Of a DNA stretch of 64,000 nt, positions 12,025 to 25,914 are shown one piece after another. A program made the position numbers and the translations under genes. Position 1 is the stretch's first letter. Every line of letters starts with the position of its first letter. The stretch comes from Clavelina lepadiformis. Taxonomy: Eukaryota > Chordata > Ascidiacea > Aplousobranchia > Clavelinidae. Below the pieces are notes generated by a model that ran no database searches, had not been told where the DNA came from, and was given only the letters and a program-made list of their open reading frames with translations. The stretch is taken from NCBI RefSeq assembly GCF_947623445.1, contig NC_135244.1, positions 20,708,860 to 20,772,859 of the forward strand, in the 5' to 3' direction.

Positions 12025-13088
12025 AATTATAACAAAATATTTTTGTATTATGTTCAAACACCTAACCCTGGGAAAAAGAAAAATATATTGAAGTTTGTTT
12101 AAGTACGCCAAGTTATCAATGTGTGGAAAAGGTAGTTGTCATCTTATTGATCATTTTGTAGAATGATCAACAACTGTTTCTGTAGTTTGACAAGGAAAAA
12201 CATTTTGCATGGTTTGAACAGAATAAGAAATAGTGAAAATCAGACAAAGGAGAAATTTAAACTAATTTTTATTAAAAAATTTGCAGTTTGTTTGTTCTCA
12301 GATGTGAGAGCTATGTTATCCATGAGTTCAAGAATAGATCTACAACAGTACATTTCACTGTTTCTTCCTATTTAGTTTGAGTTTCTAGGTCAAAAGATTG
12401 CAGCTGAATGCACTAAATGAAGCAAATATGACAATCACAGTTTGACTTACTCTCTCAGCAGCTAAAGCAGCTTCAGTACAAAATACTTTTTTGAACAAGA
12501 TGGACGATATTCGCACATCACCTTTTTATCATTTTTTTAAATTTTACATATTTCAAAATTTCATATATTTCCTCAAGCGACTTAAGTATAGTTTTTTCTG
12601 ATATCAAATTTTATAACGAAATTACAAAGCTAACTCTTAAACAAAACTATTGATGTATTTAAAAAAATAATACCGACCTGTATAACAAAAAATTGCAACT
12701 TACGAAGTCATTTGGCAGCAACAAACACTAGCACATGTTAATGTGCATTGAAACAAAAACAAGGTAGCAAAGATCACTCAAAAGAACAGAATCCTTGAAA
12801 TACTCAAGAACGTAACACTTCACTAACACTTTACACTTAGTAACATTTTACTGAAAAATTCTGTACATTGCTTCCACACTGTGGCAAGAGCACGTGGCAC
12901 GAACGGTTATAAACAACCGAAACTACTTCGAAGAGAACCTGGTTCCCTGAAATTCAAAGTTAACTGAAAAATTAACGCATTTATTTAAAACTTTTTAGTG
13001 AAGGTACAATACGTTATGAGGTACAACTTGTTTTCTGGATGACTAGATGACATGAACTTTGACTCCTGTACTGTTTTGTATGCTAGCT

Positions 13089-14566
13089 CTACAAAACACT
13101 GTCTCTAGCACGGCATTTTTGCAACCTATCATTACAATAATCGATGCATTTTCTCTTCTCTTCCTCCTCAACATCCTGAGCACCTTTGTACATCTCGATC
13201 GCTTTTTCCAACATTTCTATGGCATCATCAAACTTTTGCATGAGCCGATAACATTCACCAACTTCATAGCAACAAGCGCCAGTGATGAGAAACTCCTTTG
13301 CCTTGTCTCCATGCATGTTGGTGATTGTTTTTAACCCCTCAGAGAAATAATTGGCTGCATCTTTGTAATTATTAATGAAGAAATGGCACCAACCCAACCG
13401 ACTAAAAAAGTGACACAAGATAAATGCTCTTGGTGCACTGGCATCAGTTTCAACGGACTTCATCTCTTCATAGAGATGCTGCATCATTGGCAGAGTGTAC
13501 CGTTCTATGTCATATTTTTTATCATCTAAGAACATGTGCTTAGCCGTAATGTTTGCCAAGTGACCACATTCGTCCAGCCTATTGATTTTAATATCAGGTT
13601 TGGAGAAAGTTTTACATAGATTACCGGCTAACCACAGCATAGATAGACATTCATGATATTGTTGAAGATCTTGTAGAGACTGGATTACACCAATAATATC
13701 ATCAAACACTTTGTCACAGTTATCCCGTTGGTCAGATATATTGACCTGGAAAAACTGTCGAAGAATCGATTCCAACTCGCCGTCACCTTCAGATATTTTA
13801 ACTTTCACCAAATCAATCAATCGATTAAGTTTATCTAATGGACCTAGAAAAGTAAAAGAAAATTTAAATCTATTTCATTCTGTGTCTGTTATCTCATTCC
13901 ATAAATCCAGTGGAATTCAAATATGTTAAATTAAAAGTGTACTATACCCACAATGTTAATAACAAAGATTACACAAGTACCAAGTGCATACAACCCAAAG
14001 TATGTTATGATGTTAACCTATTAACCATTATTCTTGAGATTAATATACACAAACATGCCACTCTAAAGATGCTTGAAGTTTAACAGCAAGAATCAGAAGC
14101 AAGTGTTAATTCACGTAATCTACTTCTGCAGTATGTATCTTTTAGAGATACAATTTTAGCTTACACATACAGATATTACCAGGTTGCTTGCTACATGCTC
14201 TAAAAACCATAATATTTCTAAAACTGTATGTTTTACACAATACATCACCGAAACACCATGGGCTTTTCATGCTTTACCAAACCTGGTAAGTGAATTGGTA
14301 AAGAGTTGCTTGAAACCGGAAACCATTTTCAAGATTGCGCAAGTGGAGATTCCGCTTTGCACCATTTTGCAACAGCATTATTATTTTTATAACGAAACGT
14401 AAGTATTTTTTACTTTTTAATATCCTAAATTGAACTTTAAATTAGAAACATTGAGCATTTGTAAGCAAATGGATACATAATTAGTAAACAACTTCTTACT
14501 TTCTTCAGGGTGTGAGGAAGCTTCTTCATTGTTTTCTGTTTCATTCTTGCCTTCGGTTGACGCCAT
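13089..14566 (-). CDS. TPR-like family protein, 273 aa, two exons
   Basis: Exon 1 is 14500-14566 (MASTEGKNETENNEEASSHP) and exon 2 is 13089-13843, joined in phase 1 with GT-AG sites. The N-terminal 23 residues are acidic and polar. Exon 2 begins SPLDKLNRLIDLVKVKISEG, has the family centre (KPDIKINRLDECGHLAN) and ends in two TPR-like helix pairs: FFSRLGWCHFFINNYKDAAN and ACCYEVGECYRLMQKFDDAI. The tail KCIDYCNDRLQKC diverges from the usual KCIDLSRDKL and adds cysteines. There is no signal peptide or membrane segment, so it is probably cytosolic. A pyrimidine-rich 3' splice acceptor (cttttctttttag) ends at 14599, 33 bases before the ATG, which suggests a spliced leader or a 5' UTR intron. Function unknown. 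Confidence 0.8.
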
Positions 14567-15797
14567 TTACAATACAATTTAGATTTCTATTTTAATGTCT
14601 AAAAAGAAAAGGGAGATAAAGTTTTTTACAAAAATTATATCAAGTAACCGAATGGAAGCATGATCCTGAAAGCTGCCAATTTATTGATCATTTTGAGAAA
14701 AAAACTTTTTGATAATGTGACGAGTGAAAACTGTCGTATTAAATGTACAGTAACAAAAAATGCATCTTATTTGTTCTCAAATATGAAAATTCTGTTTGCC
14801 AAAAGTTGGTATCTTGCAACTGAATTCACTAAAAGAAGGCGAAAATTACAACTAGAGAACTACTAAATTAGTTGAAGTTGTGTCTTCAGTTCAAAGTAGT
14901 TTTTTAAACATGATGGATGTGCATTTGACTATTTATCAAACATTTTACTGGTTCTGAAAATTTCAAAGTCCTCTAAAGAACTCTTATTTCATCTTATTTT
15001 ATTCACAATACTCCGCATGTGTAACAAAAAATTGAATCCACATTCCTTGCAAACAGACAATATTTTACAGCAAAACAAAAGTGTAATATGCACACATAAA
15101 TAAATAACCGCACTATGTTGAATTGAAGCAAATTAGACTGTAACAATCACTTCTAAATACCGTTAATATGCCATAAAAAACAAAAAGATGTACCAGCAAT
15201 ACACAGCAGGGAACTAGTGTTTCACAAAACAGGGAAATAATATGATATGGCGAATACAATAGTGAGACATTTTTTATAATAAACAACCGTTACAGCAAAA
15301 CATGGTTTTTAAAGTAATAATAAATATTCCAAAAATAGTATATCTAAAGCAAAATATGAATTAAATGGAAAACAATAGGACTACATGTAGAACTAATAGA
15401 ATATGTAATATGATTTCTGTTGTCATCGGTACAACTGAAAAACACAGTTAATTTAAGCATAATATGTCATAAGGCAAGCACAAACTTTTGAGGTAAAATA
15501 TGGTAGCCACAACATTTGACATATTTTGTTGGTTAGTATTATTCTTAGTCAGATTCCTAGAAGCTTTAGCAGTTATATTGCAAATATTACTTATTTAGTT
15601 TTAACTTTAACTAAACTGTTTTAAGCTAAATGAAAATGAAAGGAAAAAAATAACAAAGTAAGATTAGAAGGATAGGTAATAAGATTGCTTTCATCATCAA
15701 TTTGACAAATGAATAATGAAGAAATAAACTAAGGTAAGAACAAAACCATGAGGTACAATGTGTTACTGACAATTACCACTTCCGCAGTGTGTTACTA

Positions 15798-17103
15798 CTA
15801 TTCCGAAGAATCCCCAGCGCGGGATTTTTGCAATTGCTCCACGGCAATATCGATGCATTTCTTCTTCTCTTCATCTCCAACATCTAGAACTCCTTTGTAC
15901 AATTTGATCGATCTTTCAAATAGCTCTGTTGCTTCATTAAACTTCTGTAAACAGCGATAACACTTGCCGGCTTGATAACAGCTAGAGCCAGTGATAATAA
16001 ACTGTTTGGCGTCATCTCCAAACCATTTGATCATCGTCTCCAATCCCTCAGAAAAATATTCGGCTGAGTTTTCGTAATCATTGATGTAAGTATAACACCA
16101 ACCAATCCGACCAAAAAATTTGCACAAAATGTGCACTTTAAGTATATTGGTATTTGTTTCAACAGATCTCATCACTTCGTAGAGGTTCCGCACCATAGGC
16201 AAAACATACCTTTCAATGTCTTCTTTCTTATCGTACAAGCACAAAAGCTTTGCCGTATAATTGGTTGAGTTACCACAGTCATTCAGCCTAATGATCTTAA
16301 TGTCAGGATCAGTAAAATTTTTACAAAGAGTGCTGGCTAACCATACCATGAATAAAGACGAATGAAATTTTTGATGTTCACGAAAGGAATCACTGATTTT
16401 AATAATATCCTTAAACACTATTTCACAGGTATCTTGTTCGTCGGACAAGTTAGCTTGGTTAATCTCCTGAATAGCCAATAACAAATCAACACTGTTCAAG
16501 TCCCCATCAACAAGTCTGGTTTTGATCAAAGCAACCATTTGTTTGAGCCTATCGATTAAACCTGAACAAAGCAAGAACATACATTTTAGTACGATGGCAA
16601 AATTTATTTTATCCTGTTGATATGTTACAGTTATTTTGTGTAATAAAGCTAAATGAATGCTTGAATAATTGAATTAACCATGCTAAGTCAACCATGCTAA
16701 GTCAACCATGCTAAATCAACAATGTATTGAATGTTGATCAGTGCTGGTTTATTGACCGCTAAGCTGTGCATGTACAAATTACATTATAATCAAAATAATA
16801 ATTATTTTGCTATCTATATACGAATTGATTTCCTTTGAATGACTTGCACATGGATGATGTTAAACAACAGCTGTATATCACATTTCGATAATAATAAAAA
16901 TTGCATGCATGAAAGATTTTCATATTCAGTGCATGAAATATGTATTGAACACAACTACTTGGCAAGTTCTATTATAAGTAAATCGATATGACCAATAATA
17001 ATATTGATACACAATAAATAATAAACAACTTCTTACTCTCTTCAGGTGGTGGGGAAGCTCCATTTCTGTTCCCTTCTGCATGCTTGACTACAATTGATGC
17101 CAT
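15798..17103 (-). CDS. TPR-like family protein, 276 aa, two exons
   Basis: Exon 1 is 17037-17103 (MASIVVKHAEGNRNGASPPP) and exon 2 is 15798-16561, joined in phase 1. Exon 2 starts SLIDRLKQMVALIKTRL, carries the family centre DPDIKIIRLNDCGNSTNYTA, and has the two C-terminal TPR-like repeats: KFFGRIGWCYTYINDYENSA and SCYQAGKCYRCLQKFNEATE. The end is KCIDIAVEQLQKSRAGDSSE. Exon 1 is less acidic than in its neighbours. A 3' splice acceptor (ctttttttag) ends at 17147, 44 bases before the ATG. The intron and upstream flank contain three copies of a 14-bp direct repeat (16676-16720). Function unknown; the length matches the other intact copies. Confidence 0.8.
16676..16720. repeat. three direct copies of a 14-bp unit
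   Basis: The unit aaccatgctaagtc occurs three times head to tail (the last copy has aaatc), inside the intron of the 15798-17103 gene. It is probably a small minisatellite. Confidence 0.8.
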
Positions 17104-18235
17104 TGCAACAACTAATTATTTATTTACTATTTATAAACAAAAAACACTAAAAAAAGATAAAAATTTTCTTAAATTTATTTTAAATGAAGTAAACATAATA
17201 AATGAAAAATTTTATGGGAAGATTTTAGCATTTTGATCGTTTTGTCGGTTTGTAAATGGACTGTACAATAGGCATAAATCATTTCACATAGTTTGCTGTG
17301 TTGGAAAGAATCTTCTTCTGTTTGTGTGTATCCGAAATGGTGAACTAGATTATAAGACGCAACCTCATTGGATGGAAAGTTAGTGAAAATCAGAAGACAA
17401 TTAACCTTTTTTTGATGAAAAAATATCGGTAAGCAATTTATTTCCTTCCAGGTATGAAAGTTTCGATTGTCCAAGGTCAAGTATTTCAACTGCATTATCC
17501 AAATATAACTGACAGGAGAAGCTTCATAACAATTTTTTTTTCCAACAAAGCGGATATAATTAGTAGCTGGATTGTTGAAGCAGAAGTATATGAGGAGTTG
17601 AACTATTTTCAACTGCTCAATTATTCAAGACTTTATGCTCATCAAAATGCTCTAAAAGAACCTTTGGTATATTTACTTTGGTCTATTTTTTGTTTTAGTT
17701 AATCAGAAAGCTATTCCACATTTCTTGCAAATCTAAATTAATATTTCTGGCAAAAATATACTTAAACACACATAGAAAACCATCATAACGAGGCAACAAG
17801 TAAGACTACATTTTATAAAAAATATTGTAACATACATTTGGTCCAAACTAACACTTTGTTGTGATTAATAGAACATGGGAATGGTAATTTACAGGTTAAA
17901 TATGCATACAATAGAATTTAACATATCTTTTATTAAGAAACAGTGGCTAAGAAAAATTTTTTAAGGTGTGGCATCATCTATAACTACCAAAACTATATCA
18001 AACAAAACCTGCTTTGCATGTTTTTAAAGGTATACATATTTAGTTTGGATTTTTACTGAATTGTTTCAGACAAAATGTAAGATAAGTTAAAAAGAATAGA
18101 AGGGAAAATCAAGTAGAACGAAAAAGATTGCTGTTGTTATCATGCATACAACTTATGAATACTTTTAAACAAGGCAAGCAAAAAATTGTGAGGTACAATT
18201 TGGTGTCAAAAATTGCCATCACAATCGGTTTAGTA

Positions 18236-19268
18236 CTATAAAAGAAATTCCCTAACGCGACACTTTTCCAATTTATCACGAGATAAATCGATGCATTTTT
18301 TCTTCTCTTCTTCTTCAACATCCTGAGCTTCTTCATACATCTCAATCGCTCTTTCAAAAAGCTCGGCTGCATCATTATACTTTTGCAGCAGGCGATAACT
18401 TTCGCCAGTTTGATAACAACAAGCACCGGTGATGAAAAACTCTCCGGCATTGTCCACATCGAACGTGATTGTTTCCAATGCAACAGAGTAATGTTCGGCT
18501 GCATCCTTGTATTTATTGATGTAGAAATAGCACCAGCCAATGTGATTCAAGAATTTGCATAAAATGTGTGCCTTTAATGCAACAGAAGGGGTTTCAATAG
18601 GCTTGAGCATGTTGCAGAGGTGCCGCATTGTCGGAATACCGTGCCTTTCTATGTCAGATTTTTTATGAAGCAAGCGCATGTGCTCTACTGTAATATTAGC
18701 AGAATGGCCGCAATCGTTCAGCTTAATGATTCTAATATCAGGATCAGAGAACGTCATGCATACAGTACTGGCAAAGCACACCATAAATAAGGACATGTTA
18801 AATTCCAGACGTTCACGTAGAGAATGGGTTATGCGAATGATATCTTTAAAAACCTCATTACAGTTATCTCGTTGGTTGGATACTTTAAGAAGAAGAACTT
18901 GCTGAAAAGCCGATAAGAAATCAGCATTATCCACGTCACCTTCCGCAAGTTTCACTTTGAGAAAACCAACCAATCTCTTAAGCTTATCTAATGAACCTAC
19001 AGAAGTGAAAAAAATGCCAAGTGCAAGATGATATTCTTATAACAAGGTGGAAACTAATACACTGTGGACAGCACTGTGTCAACTAAAGCAAAAGATACTT
19101 GGCAAAAATACTTAAAGGATGCTGCAGACATAAGAATACAAAAACATATCATTCTAAGAAAAAATTGAAGGTATAAGAAATTTTGTAAAAAAACCTCATA
19201 CTTTCTTCAGGTGGTGAGGAAGCTTCTTCTTCATTTTCTGCGGCGTACTTGCCATCAGTTGATGCCAT
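18236..19268 (-). CDS. TPR-like family protein, 275 aa, two exons
   Basis: Exon 1 is 19202-19268 (MASTDGKYAAENEEEASSPP) and exon 2 is 18236-18996, joined in phase 1. Exon 2 begins SSLDKLKRLVGFLKVKLAEG. It has the NQRDNCNEVFKDII segment, the family centre DPDIRIIKLNDCGHSANITV and two TPR-like repeats: KFLNHIGWCYFYINKYKDAA and CCYQTGESYRLLQKYNDAAE. The end is KCIDLSRDKLEKCRVREFLL. The donor of exon 1 is gtatga, not the gtaaga of most copies. A pyrimidine tract ending cctcaag/ctcaag lies about 50 bases before the ATG. No targeting signal is visible. Function unknown. Confidence 0.8.
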
Positions 19269-19870
19269 TTTCGCAACTTTTTATTATTCACTTAATAACC
19301 AATTATATAAACTTGAGAGAAAAACGTTTACATGCGACATAAGTGTTTTTATGTAAGTATTAAAATCAAACAAAACCAGTGCAACGGATAAAAAAGTGAG
19401 TTCATATTTTCACAAAGTAAAAAATTTCTTAACATGCTCATTTCAAAACAAAAAAAAAATTGCACCGGAATATAACCTGAAAAACGAAGAATTGCAACAT
19501 TTAAACAACGTCTGGCAGTCAGACACTTTTTGCAACTAAACCTATGTCATAATTTTAAAGGATGCCTTTTGCTTTTCACGATTTAACGAGTTAAGGGTAA
19601 TATTAATACATAGTTTGTAATATCAAATATAGTTCTGAGGTTTTCAAAGATATAAACTAAACTCAACGCAAACAGGCTTCCAGACTGGTTTGAGGCAAAA
19701 CATAATTAAACGAATAAAGATTTAACATGATGCGATATAAGCACTCTTACCAATACAACCGATTTAGTCTTAAAACTAACAACAACAAATCTACGCGTGT
19801 TACTGACAATTCCATTCTGTCTCACTAAGGAAAATCTAGATTAATCCGAGAAAGCGAATTTAAAAAAATA

Positions 19871-21050
19871 TTACAATCTAATAACAATAATGATATTCCC
19901 TGCCTTTAGATTTCTCCGATTTATCTCGAATAAACTCAATGTAAATCTTTTTCTTCTCTTCTTCTCCAATATCTTGAGCATTTCAATCGTTTTTTCAAAC
20001 ATTTGCGTTGCTTTTTCAAATTCTTGCAAGAAGCGATAACCTTCACTGGCCTGATTGTTTCCAATGCAGCTGAGCAATACTGAGCTGTTTCTTTGTTATC
20101 ATCAATGTAGAAACAACATGGCCCAATTCAATTCAAAAATTTGCAGAAAAAATTTGCGCTTTAACAAAACGGAATTGGTTTCAATCAATCTCGCTTTAAG
20201 AAAAAGTTGCAGCATTGCAGGAAAGTCAACTTTTCTATGTCATCTGTCCCATCATGAACATTAGCGTTACCGTACTGATAGTGGAATGACCACATTCAAC
20301 CAATTTAGTTGGTGGTAGTTATTATCTGCCTCAGAGAAAGATTCATACACCTGGCTTCCAAACAACATTAAGAATAGAGATAAATTGCATGGTAATTGAT
20401 CAAATAGACAGCGGATTATGTCGATGAGTTCTTTAGAAATCTCATCACAGTTATTCTGTTGGTTGGAGCATGGGAACATGGTTGTCAACGTAAGAAACCA
20501 CCACCAGAGGTGATCTAAAATCAGTGTTTTCTACGTCATCTTCAGCGATTTTGAATCTTTAATTTATCAAATGAACCTGCAGGAGTGAAAAAATAAACAT
20601 AGCAAAATAAATAAGCACGACATTTCTTTCAAATCCATCTGCATGGAATTAAATCAGTTGTGTATGAAAAACCGACAGGCATTAAAATACAACTCATGTA
20701 TAAATAATAATGGTAAATTTATTTCTTATATTTATGTACATTTGTGCACGTACGTATATAAATTTATATATGTACGTACATATTTATTGCAATTTGTAGA
20801 CCATTTTAATGTAGATTATTTAAAAACTAGCTCACAAGTGAAGAAAATGAAAACATTAAAAAAGTGTGGATGTCAGCTACCCATCAACTCACTGAATACT
20901 GATATTTCATAAAAAAAACTCAAAAGAGCGCAAACTCTATGTTTCTTCGGTAATCTAGAGACAAAATAAATAAAAAAACGTCTTACTTTCTTCAGGTGTT
21001 AAGAAAGCTTCTATGATTTTCGATGCATGATTGCTTTCAACTGATGCCAT
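19871..21050 (-). pseudogene. decayed TPR-family copy
   Basis: Exon 1 is still readable at 20987-21050 (MASVESNHASKIIEAFLTPE, 64 bp, one codon shorter than usual) and keeps its gtaaga donor. Exon 2 (from the acceptor at 20576 down) is broken. Fragments CDEISKELIDIIRCLFDQLP and EGYRFLQEFEKATQMFEKTI belong to the N-terminal and last TPR parts, but lie in different frames with stops between. The region between the two fragments is shortened. A 3' splice acceptor precedes the ATG at 21079. It still shows the family layout but cannot encode an intact protein. Confidence 0.8.
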
Positions 21051-22585
21051 TATAAAAAATTTCATTACGTACAAATACCTAACTCTGGGGATGACGTAAA
21101 CATTTATATATACAAGTAAGTTTATAGGACATACTTAAATTAACTTATGTAAGGGTTAAAGATAAAGTTGTTCATTTATGAAGTATTTTTAAAAGATAAG
21201 TCAGTATAATTTGCTTATAGTAACACCACGTACAGATTTGACAAGTTCTAATATACACCAACTACCATAACAAACAAATCAATAAAATAATAATAAAATG
21301 CACTTTCATTGAATTTTAAACTGTGAGACAGCTTATGGGTATTTAAACACAATGAAAAGTGAAGCTTGCAAGTGATTTCAGATCAAAGCAAAAGTAAAAG
21401 TTTTTAGGGTGATGTAGTCACTATAAAATTTTAGCTTGCATTCATTGCGCTGCAATAATCTGTGAACAATTTTACCATCTGATTTGCGAGATGCACGAAT
21501 TTGATTGTTTTGTCACAATCGGCATCATTATTGATTATGATATGCAAATGTGAAGAGAAAACGTAATGCAAGCGGACACCTTTGGTACATGAGAAGTGGC
21601 GCCAAAGTAAAAGCCGATATAGAGCCACAAAAGATTGATGCTGAGCAAAACATAGGATTTCTGCCAAAGCCAAAAACTTTTGTCGATTACAGTAACATGC
21701 CATTGAAGATAAATTCGTTGCAGGCAAGTTCCCTTGTAAAACATTTTTGACAATTTTACAAGCATAAGCCATTTTGCATGGACTGCTATGCATTGCACAG
21801 ATTTTCATCCATAATAAGGGATGAAAATTGGACCAAAACAAATTTAAGACATTTTTTTCCAGCGAATATGCATCTTATAAGCTGCTAGATATGAAAGTTT
21901 TAAGTTACTATGGTCAAGATATGGCAATTGCATGCACAAAATATAACTGGTAGAGCAATTATTTAATTTAAACTAATGCTTAAATAGCTTTTAATAGGTT
22001 TAAATAATCATAGTTCAAGCAAAAAAGAAAGAAAATCAAAAAAGAAATAACACCAAAAAAATAATTCCTACACACTTTAATAAATGACTGACCTAAAAAA
22101 ATTAAAATTGCAAAATATAAGAACATTCCGGTTGCAGCAAACACTTTTAAGTGAATAAACTTGTCTCAATTTCTGATACAAATATACACAGAATAAAAGA
22201 TATGAAACCAGATATTTTACAGAGAAACAATGACTGAAAATGCCTTTTGCCTTTCAAGACATGTCAAAGAAATAGAGCTGAGTGAAAGGTAGTATGGTCT
22301 ACCTTGCAAAAGAACCAATAGAATTGCTCGAAGAAGAACCTAATTTCCTGGTTTTAAAGTTTATAAATTTAGTACTATCAGAATAGGTTTTAAGTGGTTG
22401 AACATAAATGAAAGGAAAAACAAGTTCAGCAGGATATATTATGAGTACTATTTTCAATACACATAACATATGTATATATCTACACATGGGCAAGTTAAAT
22501 ATTATAAAGTAAAATGTTTCATTAACATTAACCACTATCGCAATTTGCTAGTACAAATCTGTAAAATCTCGTAAAGACTTTAATT

Positions 22586-23543
22586 TCAAGGAAATTGCCT
22601 GGCGCGAGATTTCTGCAATTTATCTCGAGATAAATCGATGCATTTTCTCTTCTCATCCTCTCCAACATCCTGAGCTCCTTCGTACATCTCAATCGCCTCC
22701 TCAAAGAGCTCCGCTGCTTCATCGAACTTCCTCATGAAGCGGTAACTCTCACCGGCTTGATAGCATGTAGCTCCGGCAATGACAAACAGTTTGGCGTCAT
22801 CTCCCAGCATGCTGGTGATTACCCGTAATCCAATCGAGCAATATTTGGCTGCGTCTTCGTAATTATTGATGTAGAAATTGCACGATCCAACTCGACTCAA
22901 ACATTTGCACAAAACATGAGCTTTTAGTGGAGTTGATTCGGTTTCAATAGACTTCACCTGAACACAAAGCTTCTCTATTATGGGTAGACCATTGCTTTTT
23001 ATGTCATCTTTTTCATTACGCATGCACATTCGCATTATTGTAATGTTGGCAGATTGACCACACGCATCCAGTTTGCTAATTTTAGTTTCAGGATCAGTGA
23101 ATGTTTCACAAATTTTACTGGCCACCCAGATCAGAAGTATAGCAGCATTGTATTGTAAATGATCACGTAGGGAACTGGTTATGTCAATAACATCTTTAAA
23201 AATCTCATCACAGTTATCCCGTTGGTCAGATACGTCAATTTCATAAACCTGCTGAAGAGCCGATAACAAATCTGGATCATCCATGTCACCTCCGGCCATT
23301 TTGAGTTTGATCAAATCAACCACCTTCTTAAGTTTGTCAAAGGAACCTATATAAAGTGAACAAAAATTAAACTGGAGTATGGCACTAAGTACGACATACG
23401 TGATAGGCATCATGCACTTTTTAACTAAAATTGGGTTCACAAAGAAATAAATGATATTGATTTCACAACTTCTTACTTTCTTCAGGTTGTGTTGAAGCTT
23501 TTTCATTGCTTCCGGTAGCAGGCTTGCCTTCAGCTGACGCCAT
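22586..23543 (-). CDS. TPR-like family protein, 275 aa, two exons
   Basis: Exon 1 is 23477-23543 (MASAEGKPATGSNEKASTQP) and exon 2 is 22586-23346, joined in phase 1; the intron is only 130 bp. Exon 2 begins SSFDKLKKVVDLIKLKMAGG. It has SDQRDNCDEIFKDVIDITSS, the centre DPETKISKLDACGQSANITI and TPR-like repeats KCLSRVGSCNFYINNYEDAA and TCYQAGESYRFMRKFDEAAE, ending KCIDLSRDKLQKSRARQFP. It is the apparent parent of the truncated pseudogene at 11685-12024 and also shares its C-terminus with module 2 of the fused gene. No signal peptide; probably cytosolic. Function unknown. Confidence 0.82.
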
Positions 23544-24001
23544 TTAAGAATTTTGTTTTGTAAAAATTACTAATCTTACAAACTAGTAAGTAAACACATG
23601 ATGTTATTGATACATAAAATAAGTAAGGGTAATACAATTCTGATATAAAATGTTGTCAACTGATTAGCCAAAAGCAAATTGCTTTTATATATAATAACTG
23701 TTTTATAAAGCAAACAAAATCCTTGTTGGCTAGTAACATTGAACAAGATGGTTATCCGAAAGACTCAAGAGAAGACATTTTTTCAGAAAATTGTGTTTTA
23801 GATACGAAAATGAAAAAGAATTTCTATTAAAAATTGGATCGTAAGTGTTCCCAAACATAGATACTGGAATCAATGGATTATTGTAGATTACAATGACATG
23901 CAATAAATCAAGCTGAGTGACATTTGATACATTTAAAATGACAGCTAAAGTAACATTTATAACATGTCACTGATAAATGAAGCTACAATTTGACCTTTAA
24001 T

Positions 24002-24911
24002 TTAAGCCGGGGGCAAAGAGGCTTCGGCTCGAAGCAGTTTTTCTTGAACAAGACGGATATTTTGAGCTTTCTCTTCTTCACCAAAACTATCATCAACTTC
24101 ATAAACTTCAATTGTCTTCTTAAAGCATTCAACAGCTTGATCATATTTTCCCATGTAGTGGTATACTCTACCATTGAGGTAGTAGCAAGCTGCAGTAGGG
24201 ATATATTTCTTTGCATCTTCTCCAAATGTTTTGCTCAAGACTGATATACCGGCTTCTCCATATTCTAGCGCCTCCTTAAATTCGCCGATGTAATAGCAAC
24301 TTGTCGCTATGCGATGGTAGCAGTAACTCAGCAGGTATGCTTTGTGTTCAATGTCAATGTTTTCCTTTAATGCTTGCAATCGTCTGCAAACCTCTTTAAG
24401 GATCGGCAATGCCTGCTTCTCGATTGCGTTCTTTTCACGATTGGCCACCATTGTGGTGGATACATCCATTGCAGCAGCGCTACAGCTACCTAATTTTTCC
24501 ATTCGCTCTTCATTGTCTGGAAGAAGATCACTTAACTCCGTAGATGACATGACTAAGCACAACGACAGCATGTATGAGCATCTTTTTAAAAACACACTGG
24601 AGATTTGCAGCAAGTCTTGGATGGTTTGGGAACAATCCCATTTAGGTCCACCAATTTTTATGAGCGCTATCTCCTTGATTGCTTCCTCAGCATTTTCAAA
24701 ATCATTGGATTGCAGCTTTCTTTTGATGAAATCTATACGAACTCCAATCTCATTCTTTAAATCTGAATACAGTATAAGCAAAAAATAAGTTTTAGCAATA
24801 AGCAAAGATTTTAACAAGATCTTAATCAATGAAAAAAGTGTTACTTTCTACAGTCGAAGAGGAAGAGTCTTCCATTTTTCCTGCTGCAGACTTGCCTTCG
24901 GCTGACGCCAT
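24002..24911 (-). CDS. TPR-like family protein, divergent subclass, 275 aa
   Basis: Exon 1 is 24845-24911 (MASAEGKSAAGKMEDSSSST) and exon 2 is 24002-24762, joined in phase 1 across an 82-bp intron. Exon 2 begins NLKNEIGVRIDFIKRKLQSN and follows a different consensus from most copies. The centre reads DNEERMEKLGSCSAAAMDVS, and the repeats are IEHKAYLLSYCYHRIATSCY with GEFKEALEYGEAGISVLSKT, and GRVYHYMGKYDQAVECFKKT. The usual KCIDLSRDKL tail is replaced by QNIRLVQEKLLRAEASLPPA. These features are shared with module 1 of the fused gene (IDKEHKAYLLCKCFNRIGTT; ending in a PP), so the two form a subclass. A candidate pre-ATG acceptor lies at 24945-24952. Function unknown. Confidence 0.8.
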
Positions 24912-25914
24912 TTAGAAAACAATTTTTATTAAATGCAAAAGTATCTAAATCTGAGGAAAAGAAAAATTGTCATGAAGTTTTTATGACAGTAGGTTTTCTA
25001 ATTGTTATTATGCATTTCGAAGAGGATATGCTTTGTTATTATGATATGACATTAAGATATGCTTTTAGAATTTGACACCCATTTCGGTATTTAATATCAA
25101 AAACTAATTTTGATAGATTTGTCGTGTTGGCTGTGAAGGTCGGAACAGGGAGAGTTTTAACTAATTTTAATGCTGAAAAAAAACAAGTGACATATTTGTT
25201 TCTAAATATGAATATGTTTAAGGTCAACACTTTCCAACTTATCATTTGAACTGAAGTTTATGCAGCTTCAAAACAAAGCTTTTTTTAACAAAATGGATGT
25301 TACTTATATTTGAAGATCTATAAAAATTTATTACTGGGATTATAGTTCAAAGTTATCTAAAAAGAACTCTGCATCTCCATTCCTTTGTTAAATTAAACAT
25401 TATTTTACAAATTTGAACCAATTTCGCTGAAATAATTAGACAACTCTATTATACACTTAATCAAAAATATTTGAGGAAATAACAAAATTGCATGACGTAG
25501 CATAACTACGTTTGGCTGCAATAAAACTTTCTGGTGACTAATGGCACATGTTAATGTACCATTAGTACCTTACACACAACTAAGCATACAAGGAATCATA
25601 ATCATTTTACTAAAAAAATGCCAAGTAAGAATTTCATAATGTGATAAGGAAATATGGCATATTCTCTAAACAAGCCACTGATAATTTAATCTTTACCATA
25701 AAAATTGAAAACAAGATTTTCAAAATTATATGACAAATTCCACACAAAGTTTCAATTTTAAGGGAAAAATTCCAAGACGTGAATGATAAGTAAAGTAAGT
25801 AACTAATATACATTCTTGGATGGGACAAACAAAGTCATGAGGAATAAAATATGTAACTAACACGTTGATGTAAGCTACCACCTCCACCGATAAAGACTGC
25901 CTTTATATTGTTTG

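Noticed and set aside
21431-21841. Minus-strand 136-codon frame upstream of the 19871 pseudogene
   Set aside because: It overlaps another open frame on each strand, lacks the TPR family signature and has no splice context.
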